64,000 bases of DNA from Paraktedonobacter carboxidivorans (GTDB lineage Bacteria; Chloroflexota; Ktedonobacteria; Ktedonobacterales; Ktedonobacteraceae): NCBI GenBank assembly GCA_041156125.1, contig JBEVTI010000007.1, forward strand, positions 1 through 64,000. The letters run 5' to 3'. Under the pieces are notes generated by a model. It was not told the DNA's origin. It did not search any database and saw nothing but the letters and a program-made list of their open reading frames with translations. Position 1 is the first letter of the stretch. Each line of letters begins with the position of its first letter. Shown here piece after piece: positions 28,151 to 35,643 of the stretch. A program made the translations under genes and the position numbers.

Positions 28151-28174
28151 CCAAAATAGCTTTTGCCTCCCCGC
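28151..28174 (+). repeat. GCCTCCCC module, copy 2
   Basis: Directly after the hairpin CTGATTTTGTAAAATCAG (28132-28149). It is nearly identical to the copy at 49123, including the hairpin. Confidence 0.75.
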
Positions 28175-28222
28175 TCCAGATAAAAGAAGAGGGGTGGGGC
28201 GCTTTGACAAACTTTTGCAAAG

Positions 28223-28394
28223 TTTGATACAGTTGGCGAACTCCTTTTATGAGCCGCTGCGCGGCTCATGGATGCCTGTTCTTGTGTGGCTGGTGAGCGG
28301 CCAGGCCGCTCACCAGCCACACAAGAACAGGAGCGAGGCGCCACAGGCGCCGAGGAGTCCAGAAGAAGCGTTCGCCAACGGTATCAAAGTTTGG
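28223..28394 (+). repeat. MITE-like palindromic element, copy A
   Basis: About 172 bp with terminal inverted repeats (TTTGATACnGTTGGCGAAC). Then comes a conserved left arm (TCCTTTTATGAGC), a 28-bp-arm perfect palindrome around a single central base (28275-28331), and a conserved right arm (GGCGCC...GGCGCCGAGGAGTCC). Copy B at 56765-56940 in reverse orientation keeps the ends and arms but has a different core palindrome. Confidence 0.8.
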
Positions 28395-28419
28395 GATAAC
28401 TCATAGTTTCTGAAGCTTG

Positions 28420-28980
28420 TTATTTATCTCGTCCGACAGGACAGATCGGCTGAAATGTGCAGACCCGGCATTTGGCCACACGCTGGCGCGCAAGCGGTGG
28501 AGGCTCCTGGGCGTTACACAAAGCCATCTGCCCCAGAAGGCGAATGACTTTCCGGCGCATTGCTGGCGTATATTCGATGGTAAACTCCCGATCGGCATAG
28601 CGCAAAATACCATGCGTAGGTGCCTGCTCAAAGTAATCCTCTAGAATCAGACAATAGGCCGCGACCTGCATCTGGTGATTGGCGTAGGGAGCAGTGGCAT
28701 CCTGCACGTTAAGCTTCAATTCAACTGGCACTGGACGCCCATCGCGCAAGCGCACGACATAATCAGGTTTGCCGGCCAGCGGAAACTGGCTCGATGAAAG
28801 TGTCTCGCCCAGGCCATCCGCGTCCTCGTAGACCAGTTCGCCTGTGGGCAAGCCCAGGACACGCTGGCGTTCATCCAGCAGACGATTGTGCTGAAAACGC
28901 CACTCGTTCCAGAACAGAATGCCCAGAGCTGCCGCCAACAACAGGCATATCAGTCCGATGGTTAAGAGAATAGTATGCAT
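28420..28980 (-). CDS. Cas4/Dna2-like nuclease, C-terminal half, membrane-anchored
   Basis: 186 residues. An N-terminal membrane segment spans about residues 4-24. The PD-(D/E)XK core follows: GKPDYVVRLRDG, PVELKLN, HQMQVAAYCLILEDYF and HGILRYADREFTIEYT. Then comes a three-cysteine end, CRVCTFQPIC, which in Cas4 binds the 4Fe-4S cluster with a fourth, N-terminal Cys. That fourth Cys is missing here but is present in the gene just upstream (FEYCPLAWW). A one-base change in an A7 run (29004-29010) joins the two frames without a stop, so this is probably the 3' half of one gene. No CRISPR array or cas genes are nearby. Confidence 0.8.
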   Translation of the reverse strand: MHTILLTIGLICLLLAAALGILFWNEWRFQHNRLLDERQRVLGLPTGELVYEDADGLGETLSSSQFPLAGKPDYVVRLRDGRPVPVELKLNVQDATAPYANHQMQVAAYCLILEDYFEQAPTHGILRYADREFTIEYTPAMRRKVIRLLGQMALCNAQEPPPLARQRVAKCRVCTFQPICPVGRDK

Positions 28981-28996
28981 CAGAGTCCCTATATGC

Positions 28997-29413
28997 TCAA
29001 TGCAAAAAAAGCGCGCTGCCTAGCAGAAGTAGAGCCAGCCCGCAGAGCACAATGATCGCGATCAACAGCACGCGCCGGTTCAGACCGCTATGCGTCACCT
29101 GGCGTCGATCCTCTTTGATCTCTTCTTCAATGTCTTCAACAGCCTCAGCATGCTCCTGATGCTGCTGGAGGCCCTGCTCAAAAGCACCCTGGCGCAATAG
29201 TAGCTGCTCGATCAGACGATATTCGGGCAATGCTGGTGCCTGCGCTCCATGCTCATGCTCCAGTTCAACCAGACGCGCGAATAGCTCATCGCTGCGCGCT
29301 CCCGCCCAGTCCTCAAATTGCTCATGCCACCAGGCCAGCGGACAGTATTCAAACTCCGCGACCTCGCTGGCAGTGAACATACGTGTGCTTGTTCGTACCT
29401 GTCCCGATTGCAT
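28997..29413 (-). CDS. Cas4/Dna2-like protein, N-terminal half with TM tail
   Basis: 138 residues. MFTASEVAEFEYCPLAWWHE (from residue 12) resembles the N-terminal helix of Cas4-like proteins with the first Fe-S cysteine. A charged, Glu-rich helical region follows (about 90-105), then a C-terminal membrane segment (RRVLLIAIIVLCGLALLLL). The stop lies 16 nt before the ATG of the nuclease half. Together they make the usual two-TM-hairpin Cas4-like protein, broken in the TM loop. It follows the HD hydrolase gene by 41 nt on the same strand. Confidence 0.75.
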   Translation of the reverse strand: MQSGQVRTSTRMFTASEVAEFEYCPLAWWHEQFEDWAGARSDELFARLVELEHEHGAQAPALPEYRLIEQLLLRQGAFEQGLQQHQEHAEAVEDIEEEIKEDRRQVTHSGLNRRVLLIAIIVLCGLALLLLGSALFLH

Positions 29414-29454
29414 GGTCCTAAACCCTCACGCGGGAGAGCAGACAGCCCGGACCG

Positions 29455-30042
29455 TTAATTCGCGGCCAGTTCCGCCGTTCCCGCCAGGCCCAGCACATCC
29501 GCGATGCTGCTCATGGCCTCTATCACAAAGGCAATATGCTCATCCAGATCAACACCCAGTTCAGCCGCACCCTCTAAAAGGTCCTCGCGGTTGACTCCAG
29601 CAGCAAAACTTTTGGCCTTCATTTTCTTACGCACTGAAGAAACTTCTAAACCCGGCAGAGTCTTGTTTGGGCGCACCAGGGCCGTCGCTGTAATCATACC
29701 AGTTATTTCATCACACGCGTAAAGTGCCCGTGACATCAGATCACTGCGCGGATTGGCCTCCAGATTGAGATGATTATGCGCCAGAATAGCGTGAACAATT
29801 CGCTCGTCATAGCCAGCCTCAAGCAGCCAGCCAGCAGCCACCTGCGTATGCTCGTGCAGATCAGGATACTCCTCGTAATCGCAATCGTGCAGCAAACCAG
29901 CAATGGCCCATAATTCCTCAGCCTCCCCATACTTGCGCGCATAGAAACGCATGGCCACCTCAACCGAGAGCATATGCTTCTGTAAACTCTCATTCTTAAC
30001 ATGGCTGATCATCAATCGATAAGCATCTTCCCGTGGAGGCAT
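29455..30042 (-). CDS. HD-domain hydrolase
   Basis: 195 residues. HD motif residues: KHMLSVEVAMRFYARKYG (His near 22), LLHDCDYEEYPDLHEHT (His-Asp near 51-52) and ILAHNHLN. Small stand-alone HD proteins of this type hydrolyse phosphoesters, but this one cannot be assigned. It is the first gene of a probable three-gene leftward unit with the Cas4-like halves. Confidence 0.82.
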   Translation of the reverse strand: MPPREDAYRLMISHVKNESLQKHMLSVEVAMRFYARKYGEAEELWAIAGLLHDCDYEEYPDLHEHTQVAAGWLLEAGYDERIVHAILAHNHLNLEANPRSDLMSRALYACDEITGMITATALVRPNKTLPGLEVSSVRKKMKAKSFAAGVNREDLLEGAAELGVDLDEHIAFVIEAMSSIADVLGLAGTAELAAN

Positions 30043-30174
30043 ATTTTTCAGTACTCCATTCCAGAATATTCACGGCGTAACCATATTTATCGAGCCAGTA
30101 TAACATATCCAGAGCAGATTTTCTCATCTAATTTCCCACCTGAAACCATCTCACGCCTGCTCTCCAGGACTCCC

Positions 30175-30222
30175 CTTGACAAAAGCAGGCAGGCATATTA
30201 GTATTTCAGTAAGTACTGAAAT
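30175..30222 (+). promoter_or_regulatory. Promoter with palindromic operator upstream of CPBP gene
   Basis: TTGACA is followed about 17 nt later by TAGTAT. Immediately downstream and overlapping is TATTTCAGTA-AG-TACTGAAATA, a 10-bp-arm palindrome, positioned to block RNA polymerase. The cognate repressor is not identified. Confidence 0.6.
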
Positions 30223-30278
30223 ATTGAATAATCTCTATTAAGGCGCTGCGCCTGGCAACGCTGGCTGGGAAGAAATAA

Positions 30279-31226
30279 ATGAGTATGGACACAGATCTAC
30301 CGACGACTAATGCTGTTTCCGTTGAGCCTGAGGATAGCGGACGCATCAACTGGACAGGGATAGTGCTCTTTTTAGGGCTGACATTTGGCATTAGCTGGCT
30401 GTTTTTTATTGGCCTACGCGCCCTGGGCGTGCCTTTCGTTATTCGCGCGTCGGCAGGTATGTTTGGTCCCGCCCTGGCTGCGCTCATTACGCGCTTGAGC
30501 AGACGCGAGGGCTTCGCGGACGCGGGTCTGCGCCTGGCGGCTCGTGGGCGCGTGGGCGCGTGGCGCATCTACCTGGCCGCGTACCTGGTCCCGCCCATTG
30601 TGCTCGCGGCAGGCATCGGCTTTGTGTTATTGACCACTTATCAGCATTGGGACCTGGCGCATAATATTCAGGTATTAGGCAATGCACTCGCGCAGCAAAC
30701 AGGTAGAAATCCAGCCAACAGTCCAGCAAGCGCGCAACTGGCCCTGGTTACATTGATTGCGGAGACAGTTGCAGCTTTCTCGTTTGGCATTGTCATCAAC
30801 ATGATCTTTACCTTTGGCGAAGAATTCGGCTGGCGCGGCTATCTCCTGCCGAGGCTGGCACCTCTGGGCGGCGTACTCGCGGCCATCCTGGTGGGATTGA
30901 TCTGGGGTCTGTGGCACGCTCCCCTGATTGTTCTTGACGGCTACAACTATCCAGGTCACCCCTGGCTGGGTGTATTGATGATGATGCTTTTCTGTGTGGC
31001 TTTGAGCATAATCTTCGCCTGGCTACGCTTCCGCTCAGGTAGCATCTGGACAACTGTCCTGGCCCATGCCGCCATCAACGCTCAGGCCGGTTTTGCCCTG
31101 CTCATGCTCTCGAATGGAGACTCACTTTTGCGCGCGCCTATCGGTCTGCTCGGCCTGATACCTATGCTGGCCTGCGCCATCTTCCTGGTCGTGACTGGAC
31201 GCTTAAAGGTCCAAACAACTGCATAA
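30279..31226 (+). CDS. CPBP-family intramembrane metalloprotease
   Basis: 315 residues with about eight membrane spans. The Abi/CPBP motifs are intact: EEFGWRGYLLPRL near residue 184 (motif 1, EExxxR), GLWHAPLI near 212 (motif 2) and HAAINAQ near 266. Members are membrane proteases of the Rce1 type, linked to bacteriocin immunity or peptide processing. The substrate is unknown. The stop codon TAA at 31224-31226 is the first base triplet of a 68-bp perfect palindrome. Confidence 0.9.
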   Translation: MSMDTDLPTTNAVSVEPEDSGRINWTGIVLFLGLTFGISWLFFIGLRALGVPFVIRASAGMFGPALAALITRLSRREGFADAGLRLAARGRVGAWRIYLAAYLVPPIVLAAGIGFVLLTTYQHWDLAHNIQVLGNALAQQTGRNPANSPASAQLALVTLIAETVAAFSFGIVINMIFTFGEEFGWRGYLLPRLAPLGGVLAAILVGLIWGLWHAPLIVLDGYNYPGHPWLGVLMMMLFCVALSIIFAWLRFRSGSIWTTVLAHAAINAQAGFALLMLSNGDSLLRAPIGLLGLIPMLACAIFLVVTGRLKVQTTA

Positions 31227-31291
31227 CAATAAATGGCAATGGAGCGACCACGCAAGGCCTTGCGTGGTCGCTCCATTGCCATTTATTGTTA
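31224..31291. terminator. 68-bp perfect palindrome bounded by two stop codons
   Basis: 34-bp arms, no loop, centred on AAGG|CCTT. The first three bases are the CPBP stop and the last three are the complement of the serine protease stop. Both convergent genes thus end exactly in the palindrome ends. Confidence 0.92.
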
Positions 31292-32416
31292 GCCTAGAAA
31301 TTGCGTGAGCGTAGTCTTCACCTGGCTGGATGGAATTGCGAAGCCAATGCCATTAGCGGGAGTATTCGTCTCGCTATTTACGGCTGAGAGCGTCGGTATG
31401 CCTACGACCTCGCCCTGCAAATTGACCAGTGCGCCACCACTATTACCAGGATTGATCGGCGCTGAAATCTGAATCAGGCCACTCAGGCGGACCGCATTCG
31501 ATTCCCGCGCGCTCCGATTCAGCGCGCTGACCACGCCTGAAGTCGCGGTTCCGCTATAGCCCAGCGGGTTACCAAGGGCTACCACCTCCTGACCAACCGT
31601 CAACTTCGAGGAGTCGCCAATTGCCGCTACGACCATGCCCGTATATGGCTGGATACGCACGATAGCCAGATCATTGGCGGCATTATTAGCAACCAGTTGC
31701 GCTGAGACCGTGCGCCCATCATTGAGCACCACCTGAAGCACATTTACCCCGGTTACAACATGGTTATTGGTAATAATATCGCCACTCTTATCTACAATCA
31801 CGCCTGAACCTAGCGCTGTACCCTGCGAAACCTGGCCGAGTACCTCAACCACCGCTGGCGTGATCTTCGCGATGGCGGCTTCACGCTCCGTCTGACTGTC
31901 AAGGGAGGTGGAAACTGTTGCTGAGGGAGATGCGCTACCTGACGTGGCCGCGCCTGTGCTCCCGCTGGATCTGGCAAAGGTCCAGCCCGCGAACAAGCCC
32001 ACCCCAAAAACTACCGCTAGCAGGCAGGTAAGCGCGAAAATCGCCGCGCTGCGTGTTTTAGAACGCGCGGGCGTTGCCGACGTAGCGACAAACGGGCGCG
32101 CTTCCTGTGGCTGCATGCCCGTCTGCCCTGCTGTCCCTGGCGCATACCACGTAGGAGCATTGCTGCTATTATACGTGGGCGGCAGATATGTGCCTGGCAG
32201 TGGATAGCCCGGTTGCGTATGTTGAGAACCATAGGGATAACCCGGTTGCGCATTTTGAGAACCATAAGAATTGACTGGCTGCACATTTTGAGAACCATAA
32301 GAATTGACTGGCTGCGCATTTTGAGAACCATAGGGCTGGTCCGACTGCGCAAACGGCTCAGGATTGGCAACCGCAGGCGTTTGCTGAGACGGATCATTTG
32401 GATTATTGTTTTGCAT
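31289..32416 (-). CDS. Membrane-anchored trypsin-like (HtrA-type) serine protease
   Basis: 375 residues. A Gln/Pro/Tyr-rich cytoplasmic N-terminus carries tandem units of about ten residues (SYGSQNAQPV-like, residues about 25-70). A membrane segment lies near 130-150 (AAIFALTCLLAVVFGVGLFAG). The trypsin-like domain follows, with the triad His in ITNNHVV, Asp in NDLAIVRI and Ser in PGNSGGALV. It ends right after the protease domain with no PDZ, unlike DegP/HtrA. It is likely an extracytoplasmic quality-control or processing protease. Confidence 0.92.
   Translation of the reverse strand: MQNNNPNDPSQQTPAVANPEPFAQSDQPYGSQNAQPVNSYGSQNVQPVNSYGSQNAQPGYPYGSQHTQPGYPLPGTYLPPTYNSSNAPTWYAPGTAGQTGMQPQEARPFVATSATPARSKTRSAAIFALTCLLAVVFGVGLFAGWTFARSSGSTGAATSGSASPSATVSTSLDSQTEREAAIAKITPAVVEVLGQVSQGTALGSGVIVDKSGDIITNNHVVTGVNVLQVVLNDGRTVSAQLVANNAANDLAIVRIQPYTGMVVAAIGDSSKLTVGQEVVALGNPLGYSGTATSGVVSALNRSARESNAVRLSGLIQISAPINPGNSGGALVNLQGEVVGIPTLSAVNSETNTPANGIGFAIPSSQVKTTLTQFLG
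32213..32345 (-). repeat. 30-bp coding tandem repeat in the protease N-terminus
   Basis: Three to four tandem units of about 30 bp that encode (P)(V/G)(N/Y)SYGSQNAQ-like decapeptides. Such arrays change copy number by slippage. Confidence 0.75.
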
Positions 32417-32844
32417 GGATTTTATACTTCCCTGCCTGTCTGCCTGTTACCACACCCGCTATGCCCCCGCAAACCCTGAGAATATACAGAGCGTTTCGCA
32501 TACCGAGCCAGTCACAGGAAATGAGAGGCACTTATATCACATCACTTAACGAGAACACACGCTTGTTTTTCAATAGCTCTATAAAAAGATACGCTAGAAA
32601 CTTCAAATAAGCTACAAGCAAACCTCAAATCTTTGTAAGGTAATTTTCGCAAGCCAAAATACCCCCTCAAAGTCCATTTTACCTTGAGAGGGTGTATTTA
32701 TAGGCGTCTATATGTTCGCTACTGAACGCTAAAAGAAGAAAAGCTACGTATCTTTTGCTTTATGTTTATCTTTTGTGACGAGAGAATAAGTTGTTTGATG
32801 GAAAAAACGTACCCTCGTGATTAAAAAACGGTGCTCGAATATTT
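32417..32844. other. Intergenic region with imperfect hairpin
   Basis: A/T-rich. It holds a hairpin at 32657-32699 (AAATACCCCCTCAA against TTGAGAGGGTGTATTT, one to two mismatches). No gene is seen. Confidence 0.5.
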
Positions 32845-33324
32845 ATGGGGAAAGTCAGCGATACTTCGTACAACACTAACTCTTCCGAAAAATCGCCAAT
32901 CTTGTCAGAGCTCTCTTTTTCTGAGAGGCAGAAATGTTATTCAGGGCTATTTGCTCAAGCAGGCTGGCGCGCTATTGCTCTCAGGGCAACCTGTCTACAC
33001 GCAATTAAGTATTGCCAGCGAATGGCATGTACGCATTGATACTGGCCAGATAATCGAACAGGAAATATTCAAACTTGTCAAGCAGTATGGGTTGCCCTTC
33101 AATCCCTCCCATATTAACCCATCTCCACCAGTTCCACAGCAGAAAAGACCGCTCAATGACACCCACTTACAAATGTTCTCGTCCAAACAAAGTCTACTTC
33201 TGCGCACAGTTTTTGCGCTGATCAATGGAGAAGGAACGGTCGCGCAGATAAAAATGCGACTCAACTTTCCCCAGAGAGTAGCTAAGAGGCGCTCAATATT
33301 CTACGCTCTCCCGGATACATCTAA
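32845..33324 (+). pseudogene. Frameshifted small protein, unknown family
   Basis: An open frame runs 32831-33358, but its ends look out of frame. The natural-looking start is ATG 32845 (MGKVSDTSYNTNSSEKS, then SELSFSERQ). The middle (NVIQGYLLKQAGALLLSGQP, then SLLLRTVFALINGEGTVAQI) is in the next frame. The expected end EALNILRSPGYI, with a stop at 33322-33324, is in a third frame after MRLNFPQRVA. Two small indels (near 32930 and 33285) would restore one gene. This reading is my inference from sequence plausibility. The middle looks like a small winged-helix/DprA-like effector domain. Confidence 0.45.
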
Positions 33325-33354
33325 TAACACAAATATACCCCACCGGAGGTTTCC

Positions 33355-33924
33355 ATGAAGAAGTTCTTTAACTGGTGGCATCGTATTTCTCTGCCGCAAC
33401 GAGGGCCAGATGCCTCACCTGCTGAACGGGAGCGCACACGCTATGCCCGTTTGACGACTGATTTTACGCTACTTGTTTTTATTCTTACTGCTGCATTTAT
33501 CCCCTACGGGTTAACCAGTTCTGCTGGCCTGGGAGGATCTATAGTGGCCATTGCGGGCCTGTTTGCAGTAGTGCTGGCAATTATCTTCAATAAGCTTGGC
33601 TTTAACCTGGTAAGTGCAAGTATGCTTGTTCTCTGCGGCATCATCAATGTAGCTGGCACGCTGCTCAGCAATCCGCTTGATCCCTCGCTCATACCGATCT
33701 TCAGCACTCTGGTCATCCCCTTGATTCTAGCTGGAGCGCTCATGCCACCAGTAACGGCGCTCATCAGTTGCGCGTTTAACATTGCTCTGATTCTGCTGAT
33801 TGCTGCCTTACAAAAACATACTCTTGCCTATAGTTCAACTACCTGGCGGACCACACAGTCCCAAAGGCTCCAACGTCTCATTCGCCTCATCCTTTCTCTT
33901 GATGCCGCATTGCCCCACGAATAA
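33355..33924 (+). CDS. Six-TM membrane protein, possibly truncated
   Basis: 189 residues. An N-terminal basic stretch is followed by about six hydrophobic spans (residues 34-165), then a short polar tail. It could be the sensory membrane domain of a larger signalling protein (for example a histidine kinase or GGDEF) cut off after the last TM, because such a domain seldom stands alone. GGAGG at 33345 supports the start, and the ATG overlaps the upstream frame (ATGA). Confidence 0.6.
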   Translation: MKKFFNWWHRISLPQRGPDASPAERERTRYARLTTDFTLLVFILTAAFIPYGLTSSAGLGGSIVAIAGLFAVVLAIIFNKLGFNLVSASMLVLCGIINVAGTLLSNPLDPSLIPIFSTLVIPLILAGALMPPVTALISCAFNIALILLIAALQKHTLAYSSTTWRTTQSQRLQRLIRLILSLDAALPHE

Positions 33925-34197
33925 GCGGTTCACCCTCATTTTTGGTGTAGGAGCATCTAAAGACAAAAAGGGGAATTGCGTCCATGTGCTCGCCAAAATG
34001 GAATTTACGAGATCCAGCAGTATGCCGCGCCTCTCTTGATCATACGCATTCTCCCCTTTCTGTACTTTTAAAGAAAGGCAGTATAACAATTCATATTGCC
34101 TCATAAGTGCGCATCCATAATGAAGCGATCGTTATTTACTTAAAATAATCTCTATAAATCTTCTTTTCAATATTTAGCCTTACTACACATCTTTATA
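33925..34197. other. Gap with no recognised gene
   Basis: Short frames only. It probably contains decayed sequence between two gene remnants. Confidence 0.4.
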
Positions 34198-34356
34198 AAC
34201 GCGAAAACGGTAAAAGGCGCATGGGTCGCAAAAATCCACGAGACAAGTTACGCTCAAGGATATATTGGCCTGGTTGCTTCTTCAGAACGAGCTAACAGCA
34301 AAACCGAGGTTGTCTACAGTAATCTCAAGGTATGGACAGTAGAAAACGCCGGGTAA
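34198..34356 (+). pseudogene. C-terminal fragment of a LamG/concanavalin-like domain
   Basis: Read in frame before TAA (34354-34356): KGAWVAKIHETSYAQGYIGL, then VASSERANSKTEVVYSNLKV, then WTVENAG. The pattern (GYIGL, a polar loop, EVVYSNLKVW) is the last beta-strands of DUF1080/LamG-like jelly-roll domains. No start codon or earlier part is present. Confidence 0.55.
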
Positions 34357-34379
34357 AGCTCGACGAGAACCAGGCATTG

Positions 34380-34434
34380 CCAGGTAAAATCAGGAGGCTG
34401 CAAAAGACCTTTGCAGCCTCCTGATTTTACCTGG
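34380..34434. terminator. 25-bp-arm palindrome upstream of the epimerase gene
   Basis: CCAGGTAAAATCAGGAGG.. (34380-34404) and its exact complement (34410-34434) with a 5-nt loop, just after the LamG-like fragment stop. Confidence 0.75.
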
Positions 34435-34551
34435 CCTCAAGCTTCTTTTTCTTTAAACTGCGTGATAGCATGAGACTATTCTCGCAGCGCCTGTCAGTGA
34501 ACACGGCGACAAGATAGTGCCCAGATAATAATTCAGAGAAAGAAGAAATCT

Positions 34552-35574
34552 ATGCTTCGCTTGAGCGCGCAACCTGTTGAACTTAAACTCACGACCCCCT
34601 TTCGTATTTCCAGAAATGTGCAACCAGTCTCGCCCAATGTGCTTATTGAGATCAGGCATGACAACTTTGTTGGCTATGGCGAGGCGGCTCCCGATGAATA
34701 CTATGGCGAGAATCAGCAGACTGTTTTAGCATGCCTGCCAATCCTGGCGGCAAGCCTGGGCGCTGATCCATTTCCCATTGAGGCGATCATGCAGAGGCTC
34801 AATCATGTGCTGCGTTTGCATCCGTCCGCTAAAGCCGCGCTGAATATGGCGCTCTATGATCTGGTCGGCAAGATGCTTAATGTGCCGTTGTATAAGATAC
34901 TTGGCCTTGCTCCCCAGGCTACCCCTCTGACCTCGTTTACGATTGGCATCGATACGCCGCAGGCCATGGCGGAGAAGGCGCGGCAGGCGCAAGGCTATCC
35001 TATTCTCAAAATTAAGGTAGGCACAAAAAATGATCTGGACAATATCAAGGCCATTCGTGATGTACGCGATAGCGCCGTTCTGCGCGTTGACGCTAATACC
35101 GGCTGGACGCCGAAAGAGGCTATCCAGATGATCAACGCGCTCGCACCCTACAATATCGAGTTTGTCGAACAGCCAGTCGTGGCAACTGACCTTGCTGGTC
35201 TCAAGCTGATTCGCGAGAATGTGCCAGTACCAATTATGGCCGATGAAAGCTGCGTGACCGTTGAAGATATTCCCAGGTTGGCAGGCTGTGTGGATGCTGT
35301 GAATCTGAAATTAATGAAGAGTAATGGCCTCACCAATGTCTTGAAAATGATCCACGTGGCGCGCGCGCATCACCTCAAGATTATGCTTGGTTGTATGATC
35401 GAAAGCTCCCTGGCAATCACCGCCGCCGCGCACCTGACCCCTCTGGTCGATTACGCCGACCTGGATGGCCATCTGCTGATCGATAACGATCCCTATACGG
35501 GCGTAACTGTCGAGGAGGGGAAGCTGATATTGCCCGCTGCTCCCGGCCTGGGTGTGACAGAACGCGCCAGATGA
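34552..35574 (+). CDS. Dipeptide epimerase-like enolase-superfamily enzyme
   Basis: 340 residues, mandelate racemase/muconate lactonizing type. Catalytic and metal residues are in place: LKIKVG (KxK, near 158), RVDANTGW (Asp), FVEQP (Glu), MADESC (Asp), VNLKLMKSNG (Lys) and the C-terminal DLDGHLL. This matches L-Ala-D/L-Glu epimerases of peptidoglycan peptide recycling, although other dipeptide specificities are common. It converges on the DUF3830 gene of the purine cluster, with a palindrome between. Confidence 0.88.
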   Translation: MLRLSAQPVELKLTTPFRISRNVQPVSPNVLIEIRHDNFVGYGEAAPDEYYGENQQTVLACLPILAASLGADPFPIEAIMQRLNHVLRLHPSAKAALNMALYDLVGKMLNVPLYKILGLAPQATPLTSFTIGIDTPQAMAEKARQAQGYPILKIKVGTKNDLDNIKAIRDVRDSAVLRVDANTGWTPKEAIQMINALAPYNIEFVEQPVVATDLAGLKLIRENVPVPIMADESCVTVEDIPRLAGCVDAVNLKLMKSNGLTNVLKMIHVARAHHLKIMLGCMIESSLAITAAAHLTPLVDYADLDGHLLIDNDPYTGVTVEEGKLILPAAPGLGVTERAR

Positions 35575-35582
35575 ATGAGGCG

Positions 35583-35640
35583 GTTCTTTTGCTGGATCAT
35601 GCCGGATTTTGCAAAATTCGGCATGATCCAGCGAAAGAAC
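35583..35640. terminator. 22-bp-arm palindrome between convergent genes
   Basis: GTTCTTTTGCTGGATCATGC.. (35583-35604) and its complement (35619-35640, one G-U pair). The inner ATTTTGCAAAAT is also self-complementary, so nearly the whole 58 bp folds. It separates the epimerase and DUF3830 genes. Confidence 0.75.
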
Positions 35641-35643
35641 TTT

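Noticed and set aside
28420..29413. A CRISPR-Cas system near the Cas4-like genes
   Set aside because: No direct-repeat array and no cas1, cas2, cas3 or effector genes are in the neighbourhood. The TM anchors also differ from canonical Cas4.
32831..33358. Intact 175-residue protein
   Set aside because: Natural-looking N- and C-termini lie in other frames, so a frameshifted gene is preferred, with low confidence.
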